Source: Dyadobacter flavalbus (lineage in GTDB: Bacteria > Bacteroidota > Bacteroidia > Cytophagales > Spirosomataceae). From it: DNA of 64,000 bases. The notes beneath the pieces were generated by a model that saw nothing but the letters and a program-made list of their open reading frames with translations, searched no databases and had not been told where the DNA came from. The translations under genes were made by a program, and so were the position numbers. Shown here piece after piece: positions 16,545-24,096 of the stretch. The DNA lies in the NCBI RefSeq assembly GCF_006149045.1, contig NZ_VBSN01000071.1:62001-126000 (forward strand). Direction: 5' to 3'. Every line of letters starts with the position of its first letter. Positions within the stretch are counted from its first letter, which is position 1.

Positions 16545-18974
16545 TTATTCACTCCTGAGAACCTCCACCGGATTACTGCTCGCTGCCTTCATCGTCTGCG
16601 TACCGATCATGACGAATGCGATCAGTAATACCGCGAGCAGGCCGGCGAACAGCTCGAAAATCTGAACCGGTGTATGATAGGGAAAATGGACGAGCACGAT
16701 GTTTTCAAAGAAAAGGTAAGTCACGGGAAGTGCTACAAGTGCCGATATGGAGAGCAGCAGTAAAAAACCCCGGCTCAGTAAATAAACAAGGCTGCCCGGG
16801 CTGGCACCCATTACTTTCCGTATGCCGATTTCTTTCAGCCTCGTCTCGGTTGTGAATACCACCATTCCGAACAGCCCCATGGAAGCAATGGAAACAGCAA
16901 GGAACGAAAGAAAGCCAATGATCTTGATCATAGTAGAAAATTCACTGTAAGCATCTTCGATCGCCTCGTCATAAAATTCCGCTTTAAATGGATGTACACG
17001 GTCCGTTTTCTTCCATGCAGATTTGATTTTGGCCAATGTTGCCGGCATATCCGTACTTTTGATTTTGGCATTTATAATTACCCCGTCTTCGGGTGTCCAC
17101 GGCATGAATGCTACCGGCCCGATGAGATTTTCGACTTTCCCGTAATGAAAATCCTGCATGACGCCGACAATCTTCATCCTGCGTCCATTTATTTTGAAAC
17201 TGCTGAATGTAATTTCTTCGCCTATTGCTTTTTGAGGATCGTTGACATTCATGTTAAAACGTTTTAAAACCTGCTCGTTGACAATCACTTCACTTACAGC
17301 TTCCGCAGTGGCAGGCCGCGCCATGAAATTTCCGCCGGCAATGAGTTTGTATCCATGCAGCGGCAAGTAGTTTTCGTCGATATGGTTGGTCATGACCAGG
17401 GCTGAGTCCTGCGAATCTTTGTATTTCATCTGGCCGCCCCAGGCGTTTCCCACGCCGGTGGTTATCAGCGACCGTGACAGTCCGGTTACTTCGGGCATTT
17501 CACTCAGCTCCTTAAAAAGTGCATCCGGCTTGTTGCCCTGCATATTAATATTCAGAATATTTTCTGTACTAAACCCCAGATCGAACGCAAGGATATTTCT
17601 GTATTGTACATAGCCAATGGCTGTTGTGGTAATAAAAATGAGTGTGACGGCGTATTGAATCACCACCAGCGCGCGCCGGAGTGTAACGTGTTTGAATACT
17701 TTCACCGCAGAAGCGTTCCCGAGCGCATGCATCGGACTGACTTTGGAAAAGAACAGGGCGGGCATCAATCCGGCAATAACACCTACGACAATTGAAAAAA
17801 CAATAAACGCAACGACCGTTAACGGAGTGAGATCCAGCTTTACCGTATGCTGTATTTCGGGAGCCATGTTTATTAACTGCGGCCGCAATACAAGAAATAT
17901 AAAACAGGAAAGTAGCAATGCAGCTACGGAAATCAGGATTGCCTCGGTCAGGAACTGCTGCCATATCTGCCCTTTCCGGGCGCCTATGGCTTTGCGCAGA
18001 CCAATTTCCTTAAAGCGGCGCATGGCACGTGCAATCGAAAGATTGGTATAATTGAAACACGCCGAAAGGATTACAATGAATGCAAGTCCGCCCAGTATCC
18101 AGAGTACGACCGGGGGCATATGCGGACCGACAGAGCCGCTCATGGAGCCGGAGCGGAGACTTTCTCCGACCACGATCTGGTATAAAGGAAGCAGTTCGAG
18201 CCGGATTCTGGTGTTTTCGTCAGCAGGATTTTCTGCTCCGGCAATGGAGTCAAGTTGCAGTTGGACCGATTTTGCAATGTCTGCGTTTTCCGGCAGCAGC
18301 ACGTACACAGCGTTTGAAAACATATTGGTCCAGTCCCCGAAACGTTTGTCGTTTTTGCCTGTTTGTTCGGCCGTAGCAAACGATACAAGTGCTTCGAATT
18401 GAATATGTGAGAAGAAAGGAACGTCCTGCATCACACCGGTCACCTGATAATCCAAAGTATCAAATTTGACGGCCCTGCCCAGTGCAGACTGGTTGCCAAA
18501 CAGCTTTTTCGCGGCTGTTTCCGTAAGAACGATGGAGTAGGGGTCGCGCAATGCCGTTTCAGGATCGCCTTCCAGCATGGGAAATGTAAATATCCGGAAA
18601 AAAGACGGTTCCGTCCAGAAACCTTTGACGGGAAGCACATGGTCTCCAACTCTCGCATCCTTCCGGAAATCATTGCGCAGGATCACCACTTCTTCAATAC
18701 CGGCAACTTTTTCCCGGATAAGCTTTCCGGTTTTCACGGATGTGGAAGCGTATCTGCCGCTGCCTTGTTCACCGTTGAAAGTGGCCACGTTCGTAATGCG
18801 GTAGATCCGTTTGCCATTCTTGTGGAACCTGTCGTACGAACGCAGATCAAGCACAAATGCAATCAGCAGCAGCCCGACCGACATACTGATTGCAAGGCCA
18901 GCCATATTGATGGATGAGAACAGTTTGTTGCGCATCAGGCTGCGCCCCGAAGTTTTAAAGTAGCTGCCGATCAT
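16545..18974 (-). CDS. ABC transporter permease, MacB/FtsX family (two-repeat type)
   Basis: The 809-residue inner-membrane protein has two MacB_PCD plus FtsX units. The first membrane helix is at 20-42, a periplasmic domain follows (about 45-240), then three FtsX helices (285-400, with the loop FKEIGLRKAIGARKGQIWQQ); the second unit repeats this (periplasmic about 450-660, helices 690-800, loop LKEIGIRKVMGASPGS). It is the DUF-type permease common in Bacteroidota, usually without its own ATPase domain; no ATPase or adaptor gene lies beside it. Such proteins move substrates across or out of the envelope by mechanotransmission. Substrate unknown. A paralogue occurs at 42227-44629. Confidence 0.88.
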   Translation of the reverse strand: MIGSYFKTSGRSLMRNKLFSSINMAGLAISMSVGLLLIAFVLDLRSYDRFHKNGKRIYRITNVATFNGEQGSGRYASTSVKTGKLIREKVAGIEEVVILRNDFRKDARVGDHVLPVKGFWTEPSFFRIFTFPMLEGDPETALRDPYSIVLTETAAKKLFGNQSALGRAVKFDTLDYQVTGVMQDVPFFSHIQFEALVSFATAEQTGKNDKRFGDWTNMFSNAVYVLLPENADIAKSVQLQLDSIAGAENPADENTRIRLELLPLYQIVVGESLRSGSMSGSVGPHMPPVVLWILGGLAFIVILSACFNYTNLSIARAMRRFKEIGLRKAIGARKGQIWQQFLTEAILISVAALLLSCFIFLVLRPQLINMAPEIQHTVKLDLTPLTVVAFIVFSIVVGVIAGLMPALFFSKVSPMHALGNASAVKVFKHVTLRRALVVIQYAVTLIFITTTAIGYVQYRNILAFDLGFSTENILNINMQGNKPDALFKELSEMPEVTGLSRSLITTGVGNAWGGQMKYKDSQDSALVMTNHIDENYLPLHGYKLIAGGNFMARPATAEAVSEVIVNEQVLKRFNMNVNDPQKAIGEEITFSSFKINGRRMKIVGVMQDFHYGKVENLIGPVAFMPWTPEDGVIINAKIKSTDMPATLAKIKSAWKKTDRVHPFKAEFYDEAIEDAYSEFSTMIKIIGFLSFLAVSIASMGLFGMVVFTTETRLKEIGIRKVMGASPGSLVYLLSRGFLLLLSISALVALPVTYLFFENIVLVHFPYHTPVQIFELFAGLLAVLLIAFVMIGTQTMKAASSNPVEVLRSE

Positions 18975-19201
18975 GATCCATTTGGTGAAAGGTTGACAAA
19001 CACAATCTTCGTACTATACCGTTCAGAATGGCAAGAAGGTTATAACCACAAAACATTGCATTTGCCAACGCCAGCTCAAATATTCATGCCGGTTTTTTAA
19101 AAATCTATCAGTCAATAAGTTATACAATATTTCAGCATCCAGACTGTCCAGAAATGAACAATCCGCTCCAAACCGTACACCTCTTCAGAACAAAAAATTA
19201 C
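18975..19201. other. Intergenic region upstream of the FtsX-type permease
   Basis: AT-rich sequence between the permease start and the pyrimidine tract. I see no exact TAnnTTTG element on the minus strand, no hairpin worth naming and no coding frame. Confidence 0.4.
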
Positions 19202-19312
19202 AGCTTCCTCCCTTCAATCCTTTCCTCTCTTACTCCTTTACTCCTTTAATCCTTTCATCCCTTCCTCCTTCAATCCTTTCATCCTTCGTTCTTCACTTCC
19301 CCTCCGTCACCT
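19202..19312. repeat. Homopyrimidine/homopurine tract at the dipeptidase 3' end
   Basis: About 100 bases of the plus strand are nearly pure C/T, made of repeated TCCTTTAATCC/TCCTTTCATCC-like words, and run into the last codons of the minus-strand dipeptidase (stop at 19293). In that gene's transcript the tract would be GGA/AAGG-rich. Confidence 0.8.
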
Positions 19313-20567
19313 TCCGGATCACGCGCAACCAGTTCAGACCCAGGATTTTTTTGATACGCTGATCGGTATAACCCAGTTTTTGCATGGCTATGGTGATCTG
19401 CGGGTAGTCGCTGATGTCTTTGATTTCACGCGGCAGTTCGGGGCCGCCGTCCAGATCGGAACCCAGCGCAATATGGTCTTCACCAACCAGATTTACGCCG
19501 TAATCAATTACTTTGGCCAGCTGGTCCACATGCATCCAGTACTCGTCGGGAATGGTTCCATTGAAAGTAAACGGAAGTTCGCGTGCAAACTCCTTGTCTA
19601 CGTCTTCAATAGTCTTTGCAGTAACCTGTTCGTTAAAGATCCGGGGCGTTTTGGGCTGCGGATCGGGCTGCTTTCGGATGGGATTGTTCGGCTTCTGCCA
19701 TGCCCAGTATTTCGGATTGTTGAAAAGGCTGCCGAAATGAACCCCGATAACGCCACCTTTTGCAGCAATGGCCTTTGCAGCTTCATCAGAAATGCAGCGG
19801 GGATGATCCACAATTTTGTAAAAGCCGCCGTGACTGTAAATGACTGGATGCCGACTGGCAGCAGCCGATTGGATAATGGCGTCGTTGGAAGCATGGGCCA
19901 CATTGATGACCATACCCAGATCGTTCATTTCCCGGATCACCGCTTTTCCGTGATCGTTGATTCCGCCCCATGTGTATACATCGTTGCAGGCATCTATAAA
20001 AGCATTGGTCGTACCGTGAGCCGTCAGCTGCATGGAGCGCAGGCCAAGTTTGTAAAGCGCCCGCAGCAGATCGAGGTCGCCATAAAGGTCATAACCGCCT
20101 TCCAGATCGAGGAAAGCAGCTATTTTTCCTTTTTTACTGATCCGTTCGATGTCGGAAGCCGTCAGAGCCAGTTCGATGACCGCGTTGTTCTTTTTGATCT
20201 GATCCAGTGCAAGGTTGACTACTCGGAAAGTATTCTTGATCTCAAATCTTCCGGGATAATAGTTTTCAGGCGTATAAACCGAAAAGAACATGGCATCCAG
20301 TCCGCCTTCCTTTGCCCGCGGAAGATCGACCGTTCCATCCGGATAACGCTGGCCGATGTCGGTTTTCAGCACCATTTCGCGGCTCATTACATGCGTATGC
20401 CCGTCCATGACAAATGCTTCCCGGTGCAGATCGGGCATAGGCTTGCCCTGAACAGATGAAGGGAACATATTTCCGGCATTCGCGCTGTATAAAATAGATT
20501 GTGCCGGAAGAACTTTTCCGGCTGCCGGAAGGAGTGTCAGGCTTTTAATAACGTCTCTGCGTTTCAT
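19293..20567 (-). CDS. Membrane dipeptidase-like zinc hydrolase (peptidase M19 family)
   Basis: The 424-residue protein starts with a twin-arginine-like leader (MKRRDVIKSLTLLPAAGKV), so it is probably exported. The M19 metal-site blocks can be followed: DGHTH at 55-59, the bridging glutamate in AFLDLEGG (about 155), INVAHAS (about 229), YSHGG (about 254) and GSDLDGG (about 378). In renal dipeptidase the first motif is HxD; here it is HxH (H57, H59), so the second ligand differs. M19 enzymes cleave dipeptides or related amides, including D-amino-acid dipeptides. It is on the same strand as, and downstream of, the YefM-YoeB genes but separated by their terminator. Confidence 0.86.
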   Translation of the reverse strand: MKRRDVIKSLTLLPAAGKVLPAQSILYSANAGNMFPSSVQGKPMPDLHREAFVMDGHTHVMSREMVLKTDIGQRYPDGTVDLPRAKEGGLDAMFFSVYTPENYYPGRFEIKNTFRVVNLALDQIKKNNAVIELALTASDIERISKKGKIAAFLDLEGGYDLYGDLDLLRALYKLGLRSMQLTAHGTTNAFIDACNDVYTWGGINDHGKAVIREMNDLGMVINVAHASNDAIIQSAAASRHPVIYSHGGFYKIVDHPRCISDEAAKAIAAKGGVIGVHFGSLFNNPKYWAWQKPNNPIRKQPDPQPKTPRIFNEQVTAKTIEDVDKEFARELPFTFNGTIPDEYWMHVDQLAKVIDYGVNLVGEDHIALGSDLDGGPELPREIKDISDYPQITIAMQKLGYTDQRIKKILGLNWLRVIRKVTEGK

Positions 20568-20608
20568 TCGTTTTTTGTTTTCGTCTTCGCGGGGTTAATC
20601 TCACAAAA

Positions 20609-20629
20609 AGTACAAAAGCACCATGTACT
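20609..20629 (-). terminator. Terminator overlapping the YoeB stop codon
   Basis: On the minus strand, AGTACA (20629-20624), a 9-base loop and TGTACT (20614-20609) make a 6-bp stem followed by TTTT. The stem begins within the toxin's TAG codon, so the toxin-antitoxin transcript probably ends before the dipeptidase gene. Confidence 0.5.
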
Positions 20630-20903
20630 ATTTGTCGTTGTAATGACCTTTGGAGGAAATAATATCTTCAGTTATGGTTTGTTCATTTATTGAATACAGA
20701 AGTCTGTGCTTGTCAGTAATCTTTCTGGCGTATAATCCTGCAAGGTTATGTTTTTTAAGCTGCGGTTTTCCCCGTCCTGTTTTGGGATGCTCCGTAAGCT
20801 CTTCAATTAATAACCTTGCTTTCTTATATGCCTGAGGTTCATACATCTTCAGAAACTTCAGATCTTCTTTTGCTTTATCCGAAAAAACAAGAATGTATTT
20901 CAC
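20628..20903 (-). CDS. yoeB: YoeB/Txe-family toxin (RelE superfamily mRNA endonuclease)
   Basis: The 91-residue protein has the YoeB pattern: an N-terminal KYILVFSDKAKEDLKFLK, the central GRGKPQLKKHNLAGLYARKITDKHRLLYSI and the C-terminal SSKGHYND. The conserved basic/acidic catalytic set and the C-terminal histidine-tyrosine pair (HY before the end) are present, so the toxin is likely active as a ribosome-dependent RNase. Its ATG overlaps the antitoxin stop (ATGA, 20900-20903), which is the usual gene order and coupling for yefM-yoeB. Confidence 0.93.
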   Translation of the reverse strand: MKYILVFSDKAKEDLKFLKMYEPQAYKKARLLIEELTEHPKTGRGKPQLKKHNLAGLYARKITDKHRLLYSINEQTITEDIISSKGHYNDK

Positions 20904-21160
20904 AGGTTGTCAAAAAATGCGTCCAGATCATCTTTACTTCTGATGACAGTGGATTTGCCTTCCTTGATTTCCTGCTGTGCATCCTGGATACGCTGGATCA
21001 TTTCAGGAGTGAAATACAAGTCCTCTTCTGAAACCGGAGTAAGCACATAGGATTGCTTGCGGCCTCTTCTGATCACCACTTTTTCACCTTTGTCGGCCAT
21101 ATCAAAGAAATCTTTTTGCCTTTCCCTGAATTGCCTGCTTGTCGTTTCTATAATTGCCAT
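20900..21160 (-). CDS. yefM: YefM/Phd-family antitoxin
   Basis: From the ATG at 21160 the product is 86 residues and begins MAIIETTSRQFRERQKDFFDMADKG, the DNA-binding fold of YefM/Phd antitoxins; the C-terminal half (EEIKEG-like region to DDLDAFFDNL) is the toxin-binding tail. A longer frame from 21181 would start inside the predicted operator, so I chose 21160. It should neutralise YoeB and, with it, repress its own promoter. Promoter and operator lie directly upstream at 21161-21188. Confidence 0.92.
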   Translation of the reverse strand: MAIIETTSRQFRERQKDFFDMADKGEKVVIRRGRKQSYVLTPVSEEDLYFTPEMIQRIQDAQQEIKEGKSTVIRSKDDLDAFFDNL

Positions 21161-21182
21161 TGTGTACATGTTTTGGTACACA
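21161..21182 (-). promoter_or_regulatory. Operator of the YefM-YoeB module
   Basis: TGTGTAC (21161-21167) and GTACACA (21176-21182) are perfect inverted halves. Within them TGTACA (21163-21168) and GGTACA (21175-21180) have centres exactly 12 bp apart. In Escherichia coli the yefM operator consists of TGTACA-core palindromes with the same 12-bp centre spacing (family knowledge), so the geometry supports the call. Confidence 0.75.
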
Positions 21183-21188
21183 AATTTA
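21181..21188 (-). promoter_or_regulatory. -7 element (TAAATTTG) of yefM-yoeB
   Basis: An exact TAnnTTTG on the minus strand whose last two bases overlap the operator. Transcription would start inside the operator, as expected for autorepression. No clear -33 element is seen. Confidence 0.55.
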
Positions 21189-21279
21189 AAGCTGTTTTTT
21201 AAAGCAGAAGCAGGCGGCGCATATTTGTTTTTGTCCTGAAAGGCTGGTTTGCAGTGCGGTCGGAATGGTGCTGAATTTG

Positions 21280-22587
21280 CTATTCGTCAAAGCCCCGCAT
21301 GTACGGCACATTCGGCGGCCGTTCGCCTTTGCTGAACTGCGGACCGCGTGCAGAGCGGTAAGTCATGTTCATGAACGGCGTTTCGATGCGCCGGCCGACG
21401 TCGGAGTAACGGCCGTTTTCCCAGTTCGAATCCATGTTGCAATTTGTTATTCCCGTGGAAAGGAGCAGCCGCTCCGCGTTGAACGGTTCCTTTCCGGTCA
21501 CCATCATCTCCGTAATCCAGTGCGGTTGCGAGTTGGAGGCGTGATATTGCGAGAACGGGCCCGGCCAGCCCAGCATGGATATAACCGCCGGATCTTTGCG
21601 CCCTTCGATTTCGCCGGCATATGTCCAGCCCACGCCTTGCCCGGAATACACCGCTGCTTTTGTACCATCATTATATTCTACAATACAGACGTTTGGTTTT
21701 TCAATTTCCTGAAAATGCCCTGATTTCAAATCAAAGCTTGTCCGTACCGATTCCAGCAGCTTGCCGGCCCATGGATTGCGTTCGGTCCACTTCCATGTTT
21801 CGGGACCACGGATGCACTGCACGGACCTGACGCCCGTTTCGCCGCCTTTGCGGCGTTCAACAAAAGACTGAAGTACGTCAACACAATGGAACAGGGCACC
21901 TTCATCCGGTGCACCGCCAACGACGATTGAATTTTTGATTGGCGTATCGATGTCCAGTTCTACTTCGGGCTTGCGGAAGTACGTCGGGATGGAAGAGCCT
22001 CCGGTCAGAGGGAATTTCAGCTCGCGGGATTTGTCGAACATCCATTTGGCTTCGTCCCAGCTGTATGAAAGGTGCTTGTCGTTGAAAACCGGTACCGAGC
22101 GTTTGCTCTGCTCGAATACCCGGATAACCTGCTGGTAAATCCACCAGCGCGGCAGCAGCCATTGTCCTTTCAGATTGGTCGGATATTCTCCGTGTTCGCC
22201 GACGATGACGACGCCATCCACTGCAAGTTCCTTGCCGCCCAGCGTTACCGCTTCGCCCACAGTCCTGAAAATCGGGATGTTCTTTGATTTGCATATTTTC
22301 TGGCCCAGTCCGCTGGTTTCAAACTGATGAATGTAAACGGAAACCACATCCACGCGAGAAGGAGTGTGGGCGCCTTCCCACCAGTAACCGTCCATTAATT
22401 TCGCTATAATCCAGTCTGCATGGGACCTTGTAGCGCCCCAGTAGCTTACAAGACAGGCGATGCGGGGCCGTTTCGGTGCAGCCTGCGGAGGGGCAGCGAA
22501 TGTGGTTCCGGTCAATGCTGCGACGCCGGCCATAGCGGTAAGTCCGATCATTTCACGCCGGGTGAGTTCATGGTGTTGCTTTATCAT
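21280..22587 (-). CDS. Tat-exported protein of unknown function with a Rossmann-like N-terminal region
   Basis: The 435-residue protein begins with a twin-arginine leader (TRREMIGLTAMAG, 9-21, then a hydrophobic stretch to about 32). The mature part starts with RPRIACLVSYWGATRSHADWI, resembling the start of a Gfo/Idh/MocA-type nucleotide-binding fold, and has conserved-looking blocks VDGVVIVGEHGEYP (about 124-137), SVPVFNDKHLSY (about 164-175) and LTGGSSIP (about 194). I recall similar secreted proteins from Planctomycetes, Acidobacteria and Bacteroidota without assigned function. It is a single gene with its own good promoter. No catalytic set can be named. Confidence 0.7.
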   Translation of the reverse strand: MIKQHHELTRREMIGLTAMAGVAALTGTTFAAPPQAAPKRPRIACLVSYWGATRSHADWIIAKLMDGYWWEGAHTPSRVDVVSVYIHQFETSGLGQKICKSKNIPIFRTVGEAVTLGGKELAVDGVVIVGEHGEYPTNLKGQWLLPRWWIYQQVIRVFEQSKRSVPVFNDKHLSYSWDEAKWMFDKSRELKFPLTGGSSIPTYFRKPEVELDIDTPIKNSIVVGGAPDEGALFHCVDVLQSFVERRKGGETGVRSVQCIRGPETWKWTERNPWAGKLLESVRTSFDLKSGHFQEIEKPNVCIVEYNDGTKAAVYSGQGVGWTYAGEIEGRKDPAVISMLGWPGPFSQYHASNSQPHWITEMMVTGKEPFNAERLLLSTGITNCNMDSNWENGRYSDVGRRIETPFMNMTYRSARGPQFSKGERPPNVPYMRGFDE

Positions 22588-22634
22588 GATGTTTAAAGTT
22601 GCGGTGTTTAGGAATGAATAGGCCGCTCTGTCAT

Positions 22635-22664
22635 CAAATATAAAACGACACCTTTACTTTACAA
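22635..22664 (-). promoter_or_regulatory. Promoter of the Tat-exported unknown gene
   Basis: On the minus strand TTG (22664-22662), 19 bases, then TATATTTG (22642-22635): consensus sequence and spacing, 48 bases before the ATG at 22587. Confidence 0.6.
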
Positions 22665-22779
22665 TGCATTTACTGGTTACATTCTCCGCCATGGCGACGC
22701 TCCGTACACATCGTTTCATGAAAATAAGGCGGAATATAGGCACAATATTTCTTTTGATTTAATGATGAGAGCGAACAGC

Positions 22780-23748
22780 CTAGCCGTCAATCAGAGGACT
22801 TTCTGCTTGGGCCTTTACAGGTTTTGACGGAAGTACCTGATCAAGCAGCTTTTCAATCAAAGGAATAAAAGGCAGAAACAGCAGCACACCCGCTGTGTTG
22901 AAGACCATATGCGCATTGGCAATTTTCTGCTGCATCCCCGCTCCGGCAGAAATCCATTCGATAAACTTATAGAATTGCGGAAACACGGCGAGGCCGATTG
23001 CTATGCAAAGCACATTGAAAGCCAGATGGAACAAGCCCGTCTTGACTGCCTGGCGGTCTGCACGGATGGTTGCCATCAGTGTGTCAGAGCACGTACCCAG
23101 TTCCGCACCCAGCATAACCGCCATGGCGCCGGGCAAATTGATAAGCTGTTTTTTGGCCAGTGTAATCACCATGCCGACAGTTGCTGAAGAAGACTGGATC
23201 ACCAGTGTGACCAGTGCACCGATGAACGTTCCCCGCAGCGGGCTGTCCAGCCGTTCCATCCAGGAAAGAAATTTTTCATGGTCTTTCAGCGGTTCCACTG
23301 CTCTTTCCATGGTATAAAGCCCGAAGAACAGAATGCCAAAGTAAAGAATAACCCGGCCTGCATTGGAAACTTTCTCACTTTTTGCAAAAAAGCTGCAAAC
23401 CAGACCCAGAAAGATCGGAACAGGCGAGTACTGGCCAATATCCAGTGCGATGAGCTGGCTCGAAAAAGTGGTTCCGATATTGGCGCCCATAACGATTCCC
23501 AGCGATTGCCGGAAAGTCAGCGCACCTGCGTTCACCAGCACGATGGTCATAATGATCACGGCGGAGGAAGAATCCAGCAGGACGGTGGCAGCAGTGCCCG
23601 TAAGTACGGAAGTGATCAGGTTTTTGGTAAAAAGGTCAAGCCATTTGTTGGCTTTGTTGCCAATAAGCTCTTTTAACGTATCAGACAGGTTATTGATCGC
23701 GAACAGGAAAAGGCCCAGCCCTCCCAGTACCATTAAGAAAATATCCAT
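22780..23748 (-). CDS. Na/Pi cotransporter family protein (NptA/PNaS type)
   Basis: The 322-residue membrane protein has the inverted-repeat plan of Na+/phosphate cotransporters: the signature serine cluster occurs twice, as LLDSSSAVIIM (about 59-69) and VIQSSSATVGM (about 182-192), each after a glycine-rich helix and followed by MGANIGTT (about 88-95) or LGAELGTC (about 212-219). It lacks the C-terminal PhoU-like domain of many bacterial homologues, ending shortly after the last helix. It should import phosphate with sodium. It is divergent from the TonB receptor gene at 24097. Confidence 0.88.
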   Translation of the reverse strand: MDIFLMVLGGLGLFLFAINNLSDTLKELIGNKANKWLDLFTKNLITSVLTGTAATVLLDSSSAVIIMTIVLVNAGALTFRQSLGIVMGANIGTTFSSQLIALDIGQYSPVPIFLGLVCSFFAKSEKVSNAGRVILYFGILFFGLYTMERAVEPLKDHEKFLSWMERLDSPLRGTFIGALVTLVIQSSSATVGMVITLAKKQLINLPGAMAVMLGAELGTCSDTLMATIRADRQAVKTGLFHLAFNVLCIAIGLAVFPQFYKFIEWISAGAGMQQKIANAHMVFNTAGVLLFLPFIPLIEKLLDQVLPSKPVKAQAESPLIDG

Positions 23749-23762
23749 CCCGGCTTTTTGTT

Positions 23763-23770
23763 CAAAAATA
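23763..23770 (-). promoter_or_regulatory. -7 element (TATTTTTG) of the Na/Pi transporter gene
   Basis: An exact TAnnTTTG on the minus strand, 14 bases before the ATG at 23748. No TTG at the right distance was found upstream. Confidence 0.4.
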
Positions 23771-24063
23771 AGCCATCCAATATTAAGCGAATGTTATAAA
23801 GCGGCATTCTGCCGAAACTTTATCAGTTTACTGCCAAACAAATCGGTATAACAGTAAAAAAAGGATCATTGCGGCTTCCTGACAGCATCTGATCCAATCC
23901 TTTACGCAGTCGTATAAGGTATAAAGTCACGATGCATGCGCGGTATTTTTTAAAAATAATGATGCGGAATTCAGTAAAATAAACTGCCGGGAATGAAGGA
24001 CAATGCTGACTGAAGTTAACAATAAGATAACATTCGGGAAATATCGGAGTAACCTGACGAATC
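23771..24063. other. Divergent intergenic region between Na/Pi transporter and TonB receptor
   Basis: The region holds the two outward promoters and about 290 bases between them. I see no open frame, long palindrome or recognisable phosphate-box in it. Confidence 0.4.
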
Positions 24064-24071
24064 TACTTTTG
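24064..24071 (+). promoter_or_regulatory. -7 element (TACTTTTG) of the TonB receptor gene
   Basis: An exact TAnnTTTG match. Transcription would begin near 24077, leaving about 20 bases before the ATG at 24097 but only about five before the alternative ATG at 24082; this favours the later start. Confidence 0.45.
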
Positions 24072-24096
24072 TGTCGTAAAAATGACACCAAAAAAG

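Noticed and set aside
21161..21181. Seven-residue N-terminal extension of the YefM antitoxin
   Set aside because: The extension would be translated from the operator itself; the family starts at MAIIETTSR.
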